NCBI GenBank assembly: GCA_902599555.1
Contig: CACKFQ010000002.1
Coordinates: 62,001 to 126,000, forward strand
Direction of reading: 5' to 3'
DNA: 64,000 nt
Origin: an uncultured Candidatus Actinomarina sp.
GTDB taxonomy: Bacteria > Actinomycetota > Acidimicrobiia > Actinomarinales > Actinomarinaceae
Under the pieces are notes generated by a model. It searched no databases. It worked only from the letters and a program-made list of their open reading frames with translations, and was not told the DNA's origin. Positions 1 to 9,846 of the stretch are shown in pieces. Every line of letters starts with the position of its first letter. The first letter of the stretch is position 1. Position numbers and translations under genes: made by a program.

Positions 1-156
1 TCAAGGGAATATGTTCCATTTGTTGCGTATAAAAATAACGGTAAAGCAAATTATATTGGGGATGTTGAAAGCTTTGCAAATATAGCCTCTACTGTTTCAG
101 AATTTTTTAATTTAGAAAATATATTCCCTGGTAAAAGCTTTTTAAATCAAATATAG
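1..156 (+). CDS. deoB: Phosphopentomutase, C-terminal fragment (gene runs off the left edge)
   Basis: Frame 1 reads SREYVPFVAYKNNGKANYIGDVESFANIASTVSEFFNLENIFPGKSFLNQI*, matching the DeoB C-terminal REYVP...F(A)DI..TV pattern; directly upstream of purine nucleoside phosphorylase. Confidence 0.7.
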   Translation, partial: SREYVPFVAYKNNGKANYIGDVESFANIASTVSEFFNLENIFPGKSFLNQI

Positions 157-175
157 ATTATTAATCTGTAAACAT

Positions 176-1000
176 ATGATTGAAAAAATAAACGAATCTA
201 AAGACTTTATAAGTACATTTACCAATAATAAAAACGTAGATACGATGATTGTTTTAGGTTCAGGGATGGGGGGCTTTGAGGATAACTATGAACCATTAAG
301 CCAAGTAGATTACTCAGATATTCCTAATTTTTTAACTCCATCAATTGAAGGACATGCCGGTAAGTTATCTTTAGTGTCTATTAATAATAAATTAACTGCA
401 ATTTTGTCAGGAAGAGCACATTATTATGAAGGATACCCTATCCAAGAACTCGTAATTCCTATTAGAACTTTTTCATTGCTTGGTGTAAAAAACCTTGTAC
501 TAACAAATGCAGCTGGTGGTATATCAGATAATTATGTTCCTGGAGATATAATTTCAATCACGGACCATATAAATTTAACCGGAGACAATCCATTAATTGG
601 CAAGAACCTTGATACATTTGGTCCAAGATTTCCAGATATGTCTGAAGTTTATAGTAGAAATTTCTTAAAACTTGCCGAGAACGTATCAGAAAATCATTTT
701 CAATTTAAGACAGGAATTTATGCATGGTTCACGGGACCATCGTACGAAACGCCAGCAGAAGTTCAATATGCAAAAAATATTGGAGCTGACTTAGTTGGAA
801 TGTCAACTGTTCCTGAAGCAATAGTTGCCAAACATGCTGGTATGGAAATCAGTGCTTTCTCTCTTGTTACAAATCTTGCAGCAGGAATAAGTAAAGATCC
901 ACTAAACCATGAAGAAGTTGTTGAAATTGCTGATAAGTCAAAACAAAAACTACAAGGGTTTATGAAGGAATTTTTATCTGAATTAAATTCAGATAATTAA
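176..1000 (+). CDS. punA: Purine nucleoside phosphorylase
   Basis: GSGMG, EGHAGKL, GRAHYYEGY, LTNAAGGI, GPSYETPAE, VGMSTVPEAIVA motifs. Confidence 0.95.
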   Translation: MIEKINESKDFISTFTNNKNVDTMIVLGSGMGGFEDNYEPLSQVDYSDIPNFLTPSIEGHAGKLSLVSINNKLTAILSGRAHYYEGYPIQELVIPIRTFSLLGVKNLVLTNAAGGISDNYVPGDIISITDHINLTGDNPLIGKNLDTFGPRFPDMSEVYSRNFLKLAENVSENHFQFKTGIYAWFTGPSYETPAEVQYAKNIGADLVGMSTVPEAIVAKHAGMEISAFSLVTNLAAGISKDPLNHEEVVEIADKSKQKLQGFMKEFLSELNSDN

Positions 1001-1022
1001 AAACATAAATTAAAATATAGAT

Positions 1023-1772
1023 ATGAAAATTGCAGTTTGTGCCAAACAAATCCCTGATCCAGCAAATGAAGTTACCTACAGTAATGGAACAATTGAAAGA
1101 CCTGAAGAACAAGTCTTAGATGATACCGACAGATATGGAATTGAAGTTGCTCTTCAGTTAAAAGAAAAATTTGATGCAGAAGTCACAATAATCTCAATGG
1201 GACCATCTGGAACACAAAAGGGTCTTCAACAAGCACTTCAAATGGGCGCAGACAAGGCTGTATTTGTTGATGACGAATCCTTAGAAGGTGCGAACTCATT
1301 AATGACTGCAAATGTTCTTAGTGAATTAGCTAAATCATTGTCAGCAGATATTGTAATATTTGGCACTGAGTCTACAGATGGTTATTCTGGCACCGTTCCA
1401 CAGCAAGTTTCAAGATATCTTGACTTAGAATGTATTTCATATGTAAAAGCAGTTGAAATTAATGATAACGTTACATTAACTAGACAAACTGTAGAAGGCT
1501 CTGAAAAATTAAATATGCCAGAAAAATGCGTTATATCTGTAACTGCAGGTGGCGTTGAACCAAGATACCCAAACTTTAAAGATATTATGGCAGCTAAGTC
1601 CAAACCAATAGAACAGGTTTCAATCAGTGACTTAACCATTAACACAACTCAGAATCTTGAATTCATAGATATTGAAACAGTCGAAAATTCTAAATCCGGT
1701 GAGAAAATTACTGATGAAGGTGAAGCCTATCAAGAAATTGTAAATAAATTGAAAGAGTTAAAAGTAATATGA
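1023..1772 (+). CDS. etfB: Electron transfer flavoprotein beta subunit
   Basis: KIAVCAKQIPDP N-terminus, MGADKAVFVDD, GTESTDGYSGTVPQQ. Confidence 0.95.
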   Translation: MKIAVCAKQIPDPANEVTYSNGTIERPEEQVLDDTDRYGIEVALQLKEKFDAEVTIISMGPSGTQKGLQQALQMGADKAVFVDDESLEGANSLMTANVLSELAKSLSADIVIFGTESTDGYSGTVPQQVSRYLDLECISYVKAVEINDNVTLTRQTVEGSEKLNMPEKCVISVTAGGVEPRYPNFKDIMAAKSKPIEQVSISDLTINTTQNLEFIDIETVENSKSGEKITDEGEAYQEIVNKLKELKVI

Positions 1773-2686
1773 AAACTTTAATAATTGGTGAAATTATAAA
1801 TAACAACCTAAGTTCTGGAACTTTGGAAATATTAGGTAAAGCAAAGTCCTTAGATTTAGATGTTCAAGTTGTAACTGTCGGCAGTGATGAAAATCCATCA
1901 ATCGGTGTTGATCTTTGTAAACAAACCTATCTAAAAAGGCAAAACAATTCATTAAATTTATCAAAAGCTGCAACAAAAATTTCTGAAATAATTAAAAATG
2001 AGGAAATTAATTTAATTCTAGGATCTTCAACATACATGTGCAGGGATTTAATTTCATTTTTATCTGTAGATTTAAACAGTAGTCCAGTATCAAATGTTAT
2101 TGATTTTGATGTTTCATCAGGAAATGTATCTACAGTGAATTCTATAAATGGTGGGGAAAGTTTATACAAAACAAAAATTAATTCAGATCAAGCATTATTA
2201 CTAATAAGACCAAAAGCATTTGACCCTGTTGAGGTAAATTTCAATGACGATTTTGAAACTATTGATTTAGACGGCAGTGATTTAGAAGTTTTTGATATAT
2301 TTATTGAAGAAAAATCTGGTCCACAGCTTGAAGATTCTAAAGTTGTTATTTCAGCTGGTAGAGGCATGGTTGACAAAGAGAATTTGGAATTAATTGAAAC
2401 ACTAGCTTCAAAATTGAATGCAGCTATTGGTGGTACTAGAGCAATAGTTGATGCTGGTTGGATGCCTTATTCACAACAAGTAGGACAAACAGGAAAAACT
2501 GTAAAGCCAGATGTATATATTGCATGTGGAATTTCTGGAGCAACTCAGCATCAAGTTGGTATGAAAGATTCAAAATTTGTGATAGCTATTAATAAGGATG
2601 AGGAAGCCCCTATTTTTCAATTAGCAGATTTAGGCATTGTCGGTGACACGCTAAGTGTTATACCTAAATTGAACGACAATATTTAA
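1769..2686 (+). CDS. etfA: Electron transfer flavoprotein alpha subunit
   Basis: C-terminal SAGRGM, AIGGTRAIVDAGWMPYSQQVGQTGKTVKPDVYIACGISGATQHQVGM, AINKDEEAPIF; 4-nt overlap with etfB. Confidence 0.95.
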   Translation: MKTLIIGEIINNNLSSGTLEILGKAKSLDLDVQVVTVGSDENPSIGVDLCKQTYLKRQNNSLNLSKAATKISEIIKNEEINLILGSSTYMCRDLISFLSVDLNSSPVSNVIDFDVSSGNVSTVNSINGGESLYKTKINSDQALLLIRPKAFDPVEVNFNDDFETIDLDGSDLEVFDIFIEEKSGPQLEDSKVVISAGRGMVDKENLELIETLASKLNAAIGGTRAIVDAGWMPYSQQVGQTGKTVKPDVYIACGISGATQHQVGMKDSKFVIAINKDEEAPIFQLADLGIVGDTLSVIPKLNDNI

Positions 2687-3075
2687 TCTTTAAACTGAAT
2701 TTTATTATTGTACGGAAGCACATCGTCGAATTTATATTTTTCAAAACTGTCCTTGTGAACAACAATTACATCCTCAACACCAAACTCTGACATTCGCTGC
2801 CTAGAAACACCACAAGGAAATATTGCTTCTTCATCTGCATCAATACATGCCACAGCTAATATATCAATTTTTGTTTCACCTTCTGAAATGGCTTTGAGTA
2901 CAGCTACATCCTCTCCACAAACAGTTGCCGGATAAGATACATTTTCTATATTGCAACCTGTATATACATTTCCTGAACCTGCAATAAGTGCTGCTCCAAC
3001 TCTAAAATTTGAATATGGTGCATAAGCTTTTTTTGCGGTATCTCTTGCTAATTGTGCTAATTCTTGATCATTCAT
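2683..3075 (-). CDS. cdd: Cytidine deaminase
   Basis: KAYAPYSNFRVGAALI, GCNIENVSYPATVCGEDVA, PCGVSRQRM motifs. Confidence 0.93.
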   Translation of the reverse strand: MNDQELAQLARDTAKKAYAPYSNFRVGAALIAGSGNVYTGCNIENVSYPATVCGEDVAVLKAISEGETKIDILAVACIDADEEAIFPCGVSRQRMSEFGVEDVIVVHKDSFEKYKFDDVLPYNNKIQFKD

Positions 3076-5717
3076 GATTTGTTTATCAACTCTTCAAAAT
3101 CTGCTTTAGTTTTTGTAAACACTCTTGATCCAGAACCTGGCTCCATAGTAACCCCATATAAAACATCACCAGCATGCATAGTCTGCTGTTGGTGTGTAAC
3201 AATAATATATTGAGCATCTCCCTTTACATGCTTTAATAAGTTAATCATTCTATGTAAATTAGCATCATCAAGTGCAGCTTCAACTTCATCAAGTATATAA
3301 AAAGGGCTTGGGAATGACTTAAATATAGAGAACAAGAATGCGATTGCAGCTAAAGATCTTTCCCCACCAGATAATAAACTTAATTTCTTAACCTTTTTAC
3401 CTTTAGGTTGTACCGAAATATCAATTCCAGTTTCTAAAATATTTTCTTTATCTGTGAATGACAAAGATCCTTTTCCTCCTGGGAACAAAGTTTCAAATAT
3501 TTCAGAAAAATGTACTGAAATTGAATTAAATGAAGACTCAATTCTAAATGATATTTCATTTTCAATTTCTTTAATGTGTGAATTCAATTCTTTTTTGGCT
3601 AAGTTTAAGTCTTCTATATTTGCTGTTATTTCTTCATATCTTGAATTTAAAGTCTCAAAATCTTCTTTAGCTAAATAATTTACTGTACCTATGTTTTCTA
3701 ATTGAGTCTCATAATTTTTTATTTCATTTTCTAAAGTATGTTGAATCAATCCATCAGTTTGTACATGAACTAGACTTTCGTCATTCAAACCATGAATATT
3801 TTTTAATGTAGAAAAATGAGATGAAGTAGAAACTTGATTTTCAGATACTTTAATTACTACTGCGGTTTTTTCCTCTTTTATATCAAAATAATTTTTATTT
3901 AACTGTTCAATTTCTGAATCAATTTTCTGAATTTTTTTATTAGTATTTCCATACTTATCATCAAATTCTTCAGATTTCTGAGCTAATAAATTACTAGTTT
4001 TATTTGTAAATGAAATAAAATCTTTTATTTCAGAAACAAGCTTTTCTAAATCTGATTTTGAAGTGGCATTTTTAGTAGATGAAATTTTATCTTTTTCATT
4101 AAGAAATTCATTATTTTGTTCCGTAAGATTTTTGATTCTTTCTTGAGAAGTAACTAATTGGTTAGAAATTGAAGTTATTTGATTTTCCAAATTTTCAATC
4201 TGTTTTTCTAAATCAATCTTCTGATTATTTATATCAATTTTGAACTCTTCATTTTGATTAATTCCAGAAAGCAATACTTCTTTTTGACTTAATTCTCTTT
4301 CCATAGATTCATTCTTGGAAGTTATTTGATCTATTTTTTCTTTTGATGAGTTAAATTCCCTATTCAAGATATTTTGATGAAAAGTAACATATTCATCTTT
4401 TGAAGAAATATTAAATTCAGTGCTTTTCATATCATTATTAAATTTCTGTAAAAGGTCTTCTGAATTTTTAACATCGCTCACCCACTTACTAAGTTCAAGA
4501 TTTAGTACTCCTAAATCTTGTGATGTTTCAGATATGTTCTTTTGTAATGACTTAATTTCATTTTCTAGCAAAGCTTCATTTACTTCTTTTGATGCAGAAG
4601 ACTTCTTAATAACAGACTCAAGTTGAGTTTTTAAATCATCATAAGTTGATTGAAGATTCTTTAAAGAATATTGTTTAGACACCAACTGATTAGAAAGCAT
4701 ATTTATCTGATCTGAATTTTGATCTATTTTTTTTGAAATTTTATTAATTTGCTCTACATTCCTAAAATCTTCACGTTCTAAATTATCTTTTCTTTCATTT
4801 GCCACTTGAGCAATTGATCTTAATTGTTCAGTAACATTGTTAATTTTTGAGGAATATTCTTTGAATGTAGAGCCAATGGAAACTCCATCGCCAAGTTCAT
4901 TATTTATTCTTAGTTTTTCTTTTTTCAAATTTTCAACTTTTAACTCAATAGAATCAATTGAATTTGAAAGTTCATTTTCTTTGATTTTTAAATCCTCATA
5001 TTCATTTTGAAATTTTCTATAAAGCAAAGTATGTAGTTTTATATTTCTATCTTTTAGTTGATTTGTTACATCTTCATGAAGACTTGCCTGCTCAGCTTGT
5101 TTCTGTAGAGGCTTCAGTTGTTTTCTAATCTCACGTAAAACATCTTTAGCTCTTTTGATTTCTTTATCACCAGTTTCAATTCTCTTTAGCGCTTTTTCTT
5201 TTTTCGATCTTAAAGGTAAAATTCCTGAAGCTTCTTCAATTGTTAATCTGTGATCCTCAGGCTTTGAATTCAATATTTCAGCGATTTGACCTTGTGAAAT
5301 TATGATATGTTGCTGTTTACCTATTCCTACGTCACTTAAAAACTCTTGAATATCTAACAATCTGCAATTTAAGCCATTCATAAAATATTCAGAAGTACCA
5401 TCTCTAAACAGTTTTCTTCCTATGGAAATTTCACTATTTCCGTTAAATTTTTGTTCATCAACTTCGAAATTTAAATAGACTTCAGCAAATCCTTTTTCTG
5501 ATAATTTTTCAGTACCAGCAAATATCACATCTTCCATCTTGTTAGTTCTAAGAGTGGCGGGGCTTTGGGTTCCCAATACCCAAGATATTGCATCTACTAC
5601 ATTTGACTTGCCTGAACCATTAGGTCCAACAATAACATTTACTTCGTCTGATAATTGAATAGTTGTCTTTTCTGCAAAAGACTTGAACCCATTAATATCT
5701 AATGATTTTAAATACAT
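3072..5717 (-). CDS. smc: Chromosome segregation SMC ATPase, unusually short (881 aa), hinge not recognisable
   Basis: Walker A GPNGSGKSN, SQGQIAEILNSKPEDHR, C-motif LSLLSGGERSLAAIAFLFS, Walker B FYILDEVEAALDD, IIVTHQQQTM; coiled coil between heads. Confidence 0.9.
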   Translation of the reverse strand: MYLKSLDINGFKSFAEKTTIQLSDEVNVIVGPNGSGKSNVVDAISWVLGTQSPATLRTNKMEDVIFAGTEKLSEKGFAEVYLNFEVDEQKFNGNSEISIGRKLFRDGTSEYFMNGLNCRLLDIQEFLSDVGIGKQQHIIISQGQIAEILNSKPEDHRLTIEEASGILPLRSKKEKALKRIETGDKEIKRAKDVLREIRKQLKPLQKQAEQASLHEDVTNQLKDRNIKLHTLLYRKFQNEYEDLKIKENELSNSIDSIELKVENLKKEKLRINNELGDGVSIGSTFKEYSSKINNVTEQLRSIAQVANERKDNLEREDFRNVEQINKISKKIDQNSDQINMLSNQLVSKQYSLKNLQSTYDDLKTQLESVIKKSSASKEVNEALLENEIKSLQKNISETSQDLGVLNLELSKWVSDVKNSEDLLQKFNNDMKSTEFNISSKDEYVTFHQNILNREFNSSKEKIDQITSKNESMERELSQKEVLLSGINQNEEFKIDINNQKIDLEKQIENLENQITSISNQLVTSQERIKNLTEQNNEFLNEKDKISSTKNATSKSDLEKLVSEIKDFISFTNKTSNLLAQKSEEFDDKYGNTNKKIQKIDSEIEQLNKNYFDIKEEKTAVVIKVSENQVSTSSHFSTLKNIHGLNDESLVHVQTDGLIQHTLENEIKNYETQLENIGTVNYLAKEDFETLNSRYEEITANIEDLNLAKKELNSHIKEIENEISFRIESSFNSISVHFSEIFETLFPGGKGSLSFTDKENILETGIDISVQPKGKKVKKLSLLSGGERSLAAIAFLFSIFKSFPSPFYILDEVEAALDDANLHRMINLLKHVKGDAQYIIVTHQQQTMHAGDVLYGVTMEPGSGSRVFTKTKADFEELINKS

Positions 5718-5783
5718 TTATTACCCTGTTGTTACTTATATATTAGTAATAATTGGATTAAATTTCTTATTTTTGAATTTTTT

Positions 5784-6719
5784 TTAAACTACTTCTATTT
5801 CTACAGCACGCGTATTTTGCCTGTTAGATGTGTATATATTATCAAGATATTCAAAAGGCTTTTTATTTATCCAGCCATTTGAATATAAAAAGTAAGACGC
5901 AGCCAAATCTACTCCTCTTTTGCTACCGTCTGTACAGTTAAATATATAGGATTCGCTATTATCAGTAACAAACAATACTCCTTCTGCACCTGATTTTGCT
6001 AAAAGTTTTCGTTCTGAATTTATTATTATATTTGTATCCGTTCTATTTTCGCCACCTATTATTTCTGGATGAGCTAAATAAGCTTGAAATACTTTATTCC
6101 AAGATTCAGAACTTCGAGTTTTTTGCATAAATTTTATAGAGTTTAAAAAATTTGTTACATTTAAATTAATTGCTGGCAGACCACACCCATCAATACCAAA
6201 TCCAATATCTTCATTTTCAAATATTTCGATAAAGTACTGCTTTGTGATTTCTTGGGTTTTATGAATTAAATCATAGTAATTACTGCTATCAACAGATAAT
6301 AATTTAGAAAATATCAACATTGATAAATGCTTGCCAGAACAATTGTTGTGCAATTTAGTATATTTCTCACCTAAAATTAGCAAATTATCTGCAGTTTCAT
6401 CATGAAAAGGTCGCTGTGGCCCACAAATTATGTTATCTAAATCAACTTTAAATTTTTTTGCTGTTTCTCTTAATAGTTCTATATGCTCAACTTGACCAGA
6501 ATGTGATGCTGCAAACAATGCTATCTCTTCAGAAGTAAATTCAATATTTTGATTTGATGCCTCCAGCAATAAAGGAATCACTTGCATTGGTTTGACTGAA
6601 GACCTTGGAAAAAAATAATCGTCATATTGTTTTTTGTTTGAGTAAAGATTTACTTCATGAGAAGATTCTAAAGAACCATCCCTATATAAATTAACTGTTA
6701 GTTTATTATCTTCTGACAT
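5784..6719 (-). CDS. Asparaginase family protein (L-asparaginase II type)
   Basis: PRSSVKPMQVIPLL, AASHSGQ..H, HNNCSGKHLSML, GIDGCGLPA. Confidence 0.85.
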   Translation of the reverse strand: MSEDNKLTVNLYRDGSLESSHEVNLYSNKKQYDDYFFPRSSVKPMQVIPLLLEASNQNIEFTSEEIALFAASHSGQVEHIELLRETAKKFKVDLDNIICGPQRPFHDETADNLLILGEKYTKLHNNCSGKHLSMLIFSKLLSVDSSNYYDLIHKTQEITKQYFIEIFENEDIGFGIDGCGLPAINLNVTNFLNSIKFMQKTRSSESWNKVFQAYLAHPEIIGGENRTDTNIIINSERKLLAKSGAEGVLFVTDNSESYIFNCTDGSKRGVDLAASYFLYSNGWINKKPFEYLDNIYTSNRQNTRAVEIEVV

Positions 6720-7501
6720 TTTTTACACACATAAGTAGCTCTAGAATCTATAAATATCTTATCAATTTTATTTGAACATGAAAAACACTTATCTTTTGAA
6801 TAAATAGACAAATTATTTTGGTTGTTACCATATACACCTTGTGGTAGAACATAAGTCATATCACTTAAGGTTGTTCCATTATTTTTAATAGCCTTTTTTA
6901 AAACTTTCTTTGTATATAAAAATATATCATTCCAATTTGTGTCTTTTAATTTAAAAGATACTGAGTGTGGATGAATGCCAGCAAGAAATAAAATTTCATT
7001 AACATAAATATTTCCTAGTCCGCTTATATTTTTTTGATTTAGTAAGAATTTTTTAATACTCGTCGAACTTTTTTTTGCTTTATTAATTACAAAGAATTTA
7101 TCTATTTTTGACAATGAGAGTGCGTCTGGACCTAGTGTGGAAAATTGTTTATTCGCTAGATCATTTTTAAGAATCTTTATATATCCAAACTTTCGAATAT
7201 CATCATAAAGTAAAATGTCTTTATCAAAAAAAAATATACCGTGTGTATGTTTATTTTTTATACCATTTAGATCTAATCTTCCACTCATTCCTAAATGAAA
7301 AAATATTGAATTGTTTTTAAAGTTAAATTGTAAAATCTTTCCTTTTCTATTTATCTCATTTAAAACTCCTAAGCTTCTGGGATTAACAATATTAAATCTA
7401 TTTATTCGTTGATCAAATATTTTATATTTTTGTAATTTCTGATTTATTAAAGAATTTTTTAAAACCCTTCGTATAGATTCAACTTCGGGTAATTCAGGCA
7501 T
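6698..7501 (-). CDS. mutM: Formamidopyrimidine-DNA glycosylase
   Basis: MPELPEVESIRR N-terminus, ISGLGNIYVNEILF, C-terminal zinc finger CFSC...CKKC. Confidence 0.95.
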   Translation of the reverse strand: MPELPEVESIRRVLKNSLINQKLQKYKIFDQRINRFNIVNPRSLGVLNEINRKGKILQFNFKNNSIFFHLGMSGRLDLNGIKNKHTHGIFFFDKDILLYDDIRKFGYIKILKNDLANKQFSTLGPDALSLSKIDKFFVINKAKKSSTSIKKFLLNQKNISGLGNIYVNEILFLAGIHPHSVSFKLKDTNWNDIFLYTKKVLKKAIKNNGTTLSDMTYVLPQGVYGNNQNNLSIYSKDKCFSCSNKIDKIFIDSRATYVCKKCQKIIN

Positions 7502-8171
7502 CTAATTTAGCTAAAGCATCTTTTGCAGCAGATTGTTGAGCAATTTTTTTAGATTTTCCATCTCCAGCACCAATTATCTCATCATTCAATAAAACTTCAG
7601 ATGAAAAATTTTTATTATGGTCAGGACCATGTGAACTATCTTGATAAATTACTTTTAACCCCTTTTTAGCAAAGTATTCTTGTAATCTTGTTTTGTAATC
7701 TTTTTGCCCAGGATTTAGAGATAGGTCCTTTATGCTTGGATAAATAAATTTTGAAACAAAATCATTTACAGCTTTTAGACCACCATCAAAATATAAAGCA
7801 GCAATTAAAGCTTCCAGAGCATCTTCAATAATTGAATCTTTATGTCTTCCTCCGGTTGAATCTTCTGCTGAGCCTAAATAAAGATACTTGCCAATGTTTA
7901 TTTTTTTTCCAAGTTCAACAAGATAAAACTGATTAACAGCGCTCGATCTAATTTTTGTAAGACTTCCTTCGTCCAATTCTGGATAATTTTCAAATAAATA
8001 TTCAGTTAGATCAAAATCTAGTATTGCATCACCAAAAAACTCATACCTTTGATTTGATTGTAAGTCCGGGTACTCATCTAAATATGATTTATGGGTTAAA
8101 GCAATTTTTAAAAAAGTTATATTTTTAAATTTGTATCCAATATTCTTTTCTAAATCTTTTAAATTACTCAT
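7494..8171 (-). CDS. rnc: Ribonuclease III
   Basis: NQRYEFFGDAILD, EDALEALIAALYFDGG, C-terminal dsRBD KSKKIAQQSAAKDAL. Confidence 0.95.
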   Translation of the reverse strand: MSNLKDLEKNIGYKFKNITFLKIALTHKSYLDEYPDLQSNQRYEFFGDAILDFDLTEYLFENYPELDEGSLTKIRSSAVNQFYLVELGKKINIGKYLYLGSAEDSTGGRHKDSIIEDALEALIAALYFDGGLKAVNDFVSKFIYPSIKDLSLNPGQKDYKTRLQEYFAKKGLKVIYQDSSHGPDHNKNFSSEVLLNDEIIGAGDGKSKKIAQQSAAKDALAKLDA

Positions 8172-9139
8172 AACTCTTTAATGGCGTCAGAAAACTTACC
8201 AATAAAATCTTTCTTAATGGATTCATTTGTATATTGAATACCATTCATAATTGCTTCCTGCTTAGATGAACCATGGCCAATTGTTACTAAACCATCGACG
8301 CCTAATAAGTAAGAAGCATTTGTTTTATCAGGGTTTAATTGATCCTTCACAGGTTTTAAAGCTTTCTTGACAGATGGTAAAAAAGGTTTGAATAGATTTT
8401 GTTTTAGAGAGGAAGATATTAGGTTTTGCTGAAGTTTTGCAGTTCCTTCTAAAGTTTTTAACACTACATTACCTGTAAATCCATCAGTAACAAATACATC
8501 AACTTTATTAGTTGCAAAATCTCTACCTTCTACATTTCCAACAAAATTTAAAGAACTTGAATCTAAAAGTTTAAAGGCAGATTTTTCAAGTTCTCTACCC
8601 TTAGACTCTTCTTCGCCGTTATTTAAAAGTCCTATTTTCGGAGATTCAATGTCAAAAAGAGCTTCAGCAAGTTTTGATCCCATGACTGCAAATTGATAAA
8701 GGACTTTAGGTTTAACATCTAAACTTGCACCTGAGTCAAGTAATATCACACTTCTTTCAATAGTTGGCAAGACTGAAGCAATTGCAGGTCTAATTACACC
8801 TCTTTGCTTTCCCAAAATTGTAATTGCACTTATTAGGGTTGCTCCGGTAGATCCAGCAGAAAATACTGCCTCAACCTTTTTTTCTTTTAATAATTGCATA
8901 CATCCATTTATAGATGCTTCTTTTTTAGACCGTACAGCTCTAAGTGGATCCTCGTCCATTGAAATTACCTGAGGAAAATGGTATACAGGAATTTCTTTTG
9001 ATCCGAGATAAGGTTTGATTAAATTTTCGTCACCACACAATACGACATTGACGCCATTTTCTTTTGCTTTAATCGCACCTTTAACAATTTCTACAGGTGC
9101 TGAATCACCACCCATTGCATCTACGGCAATAGTATTCAT
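8168..9139 (-). CDS. plsX: Phosphate acyltransferase PlsX
   Basis: IAVDAMGGDSAP, FSAGSTGA, RPAIASVLPT, DGFTGNVVLKT. Confidence 0.95.
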   Translation of the reverse strand: MNTIAVDAMGGDSAPVEIVKGAIKAKENGVNVVLCGDENLIKPYLGSKEIPVYHFPQVISMDEDPLRAVRSKKEASINGCMQLLKEKKVEAVFSAGSTGATLISAITILGKQRGVIRPAIASVLPTIERSVILLDSGASLDVKPKVLYQFAVMGSKLAEALFDIESPKIGLLNNGEEESKGRELEKSAFKLLDSSSLNFVGNVEGRDFATNKVDVFVTDGFTGNVVLKTLEGTAKLQQNLISSSLKQNLFKPFLPSVKKALKPVKDQLNPDKTNASYLLGVDGLVTIGHGSSKQEAIMNGIQYTNESIKKDFIGKFSDAIKEL

Positions 9140-9146
9140 AATTTTT

Positions 9147-9329
9147 TTAGCTTACTTCAGGTTCTTTGACTTGTCGACCGTTATAAGTTCCATCTGTAGG
9201 ATTAACCCTATGTGACTGTTTTGCAACACCAGTCTCTGGGTCAACTACAAAATGCGGTTTTGAAACTTTATGAGTAGCTTTTCTACGTCTAGTTCTAGAT
9301 TTAGACATTTTTTTCTTTGGCACTGCCAT
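9147..9329 (-). CDS. rpmF: 50S ribosomal protein L32
   Basis: MAVPKKKMSKSRTRRRKATHK; adjacent to plsX and DUF177. Confidence 0.95.
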   Translation of the reverse strand: MAVPKKKMSKSRTRRRKATHKVSKPHFVVDPETGVAKQSHRVNPTDGTYNGRQVKEPEVS

Positions 9330-9347
9330 GGTTATATTCCTTTCAAA

Positions 9348-9845
9348 CTACAAATCTAGCTGACTTAGAGAAGAAAATGGACTTTCTTTTGAATTTTTTT
9401 CATTGTGATTACAGCTTAAATTATTTTTATTTATACCACAAAATGAGCAAAGTCCCTTACATTTCTGTGAACATACAAAATTTATGTCCATTTTTTCGAT
9501 AATTATTTCAGAAATAAAAGGTGATAAGTCAAAATATTCGTCATCATAATTTACTTCATAGTCGTTATCATCTTTTACATTCAAAGTTGTTGAAAAAGAA
9601 CTTCTATCTTCATTATATGAAGCCGTTAAACATCTCCCGCAATTGCTTTGATATCTGAAATTAACTTCAATTGAAAAATAAAGCCTATCTTCAATTAGTT
9701 CAATTTCTGATTGAAATTTAATTTGTTCATTATCATCAATAAAGTTATTACCGAAATTTATTGGAAATGTACCTTCATTGTCGAACTGTATTTTATCTTT
9801 TGAAGAAATTACGTCAATTGACTTAATCTTGGTATTTAATTTCAT
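9348..9845 (-). CDS. DUF177/YceD-family protein
   Basis: CGRCL and CSQKCKGLCSFCG cysteine pattern; upstream of rpmF. Confidence 0.85.
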   Translation of the reverse strand: MKLNTKIKSIDVISSKDKIQFDNEGTFPINFGNNFIDDNEQIKFQSEIELIEDRLYFSIEVNFRYQSNCGRCLTASYNEDRSSFSTTLNVKDDNDYEVNYDDEYFDLSPFISEIIIEKMDINFVCSQKCKGLCSFCGINKNNLSCNHNEKNSKESPFSSLSQLDL

Positions 9846-9846
9846 T

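Noticed and set aside
1382-1645. 87-aa minus-strand ORF inside etfB
   Set aside because: Antisense to a confidently identified gene; no family signature
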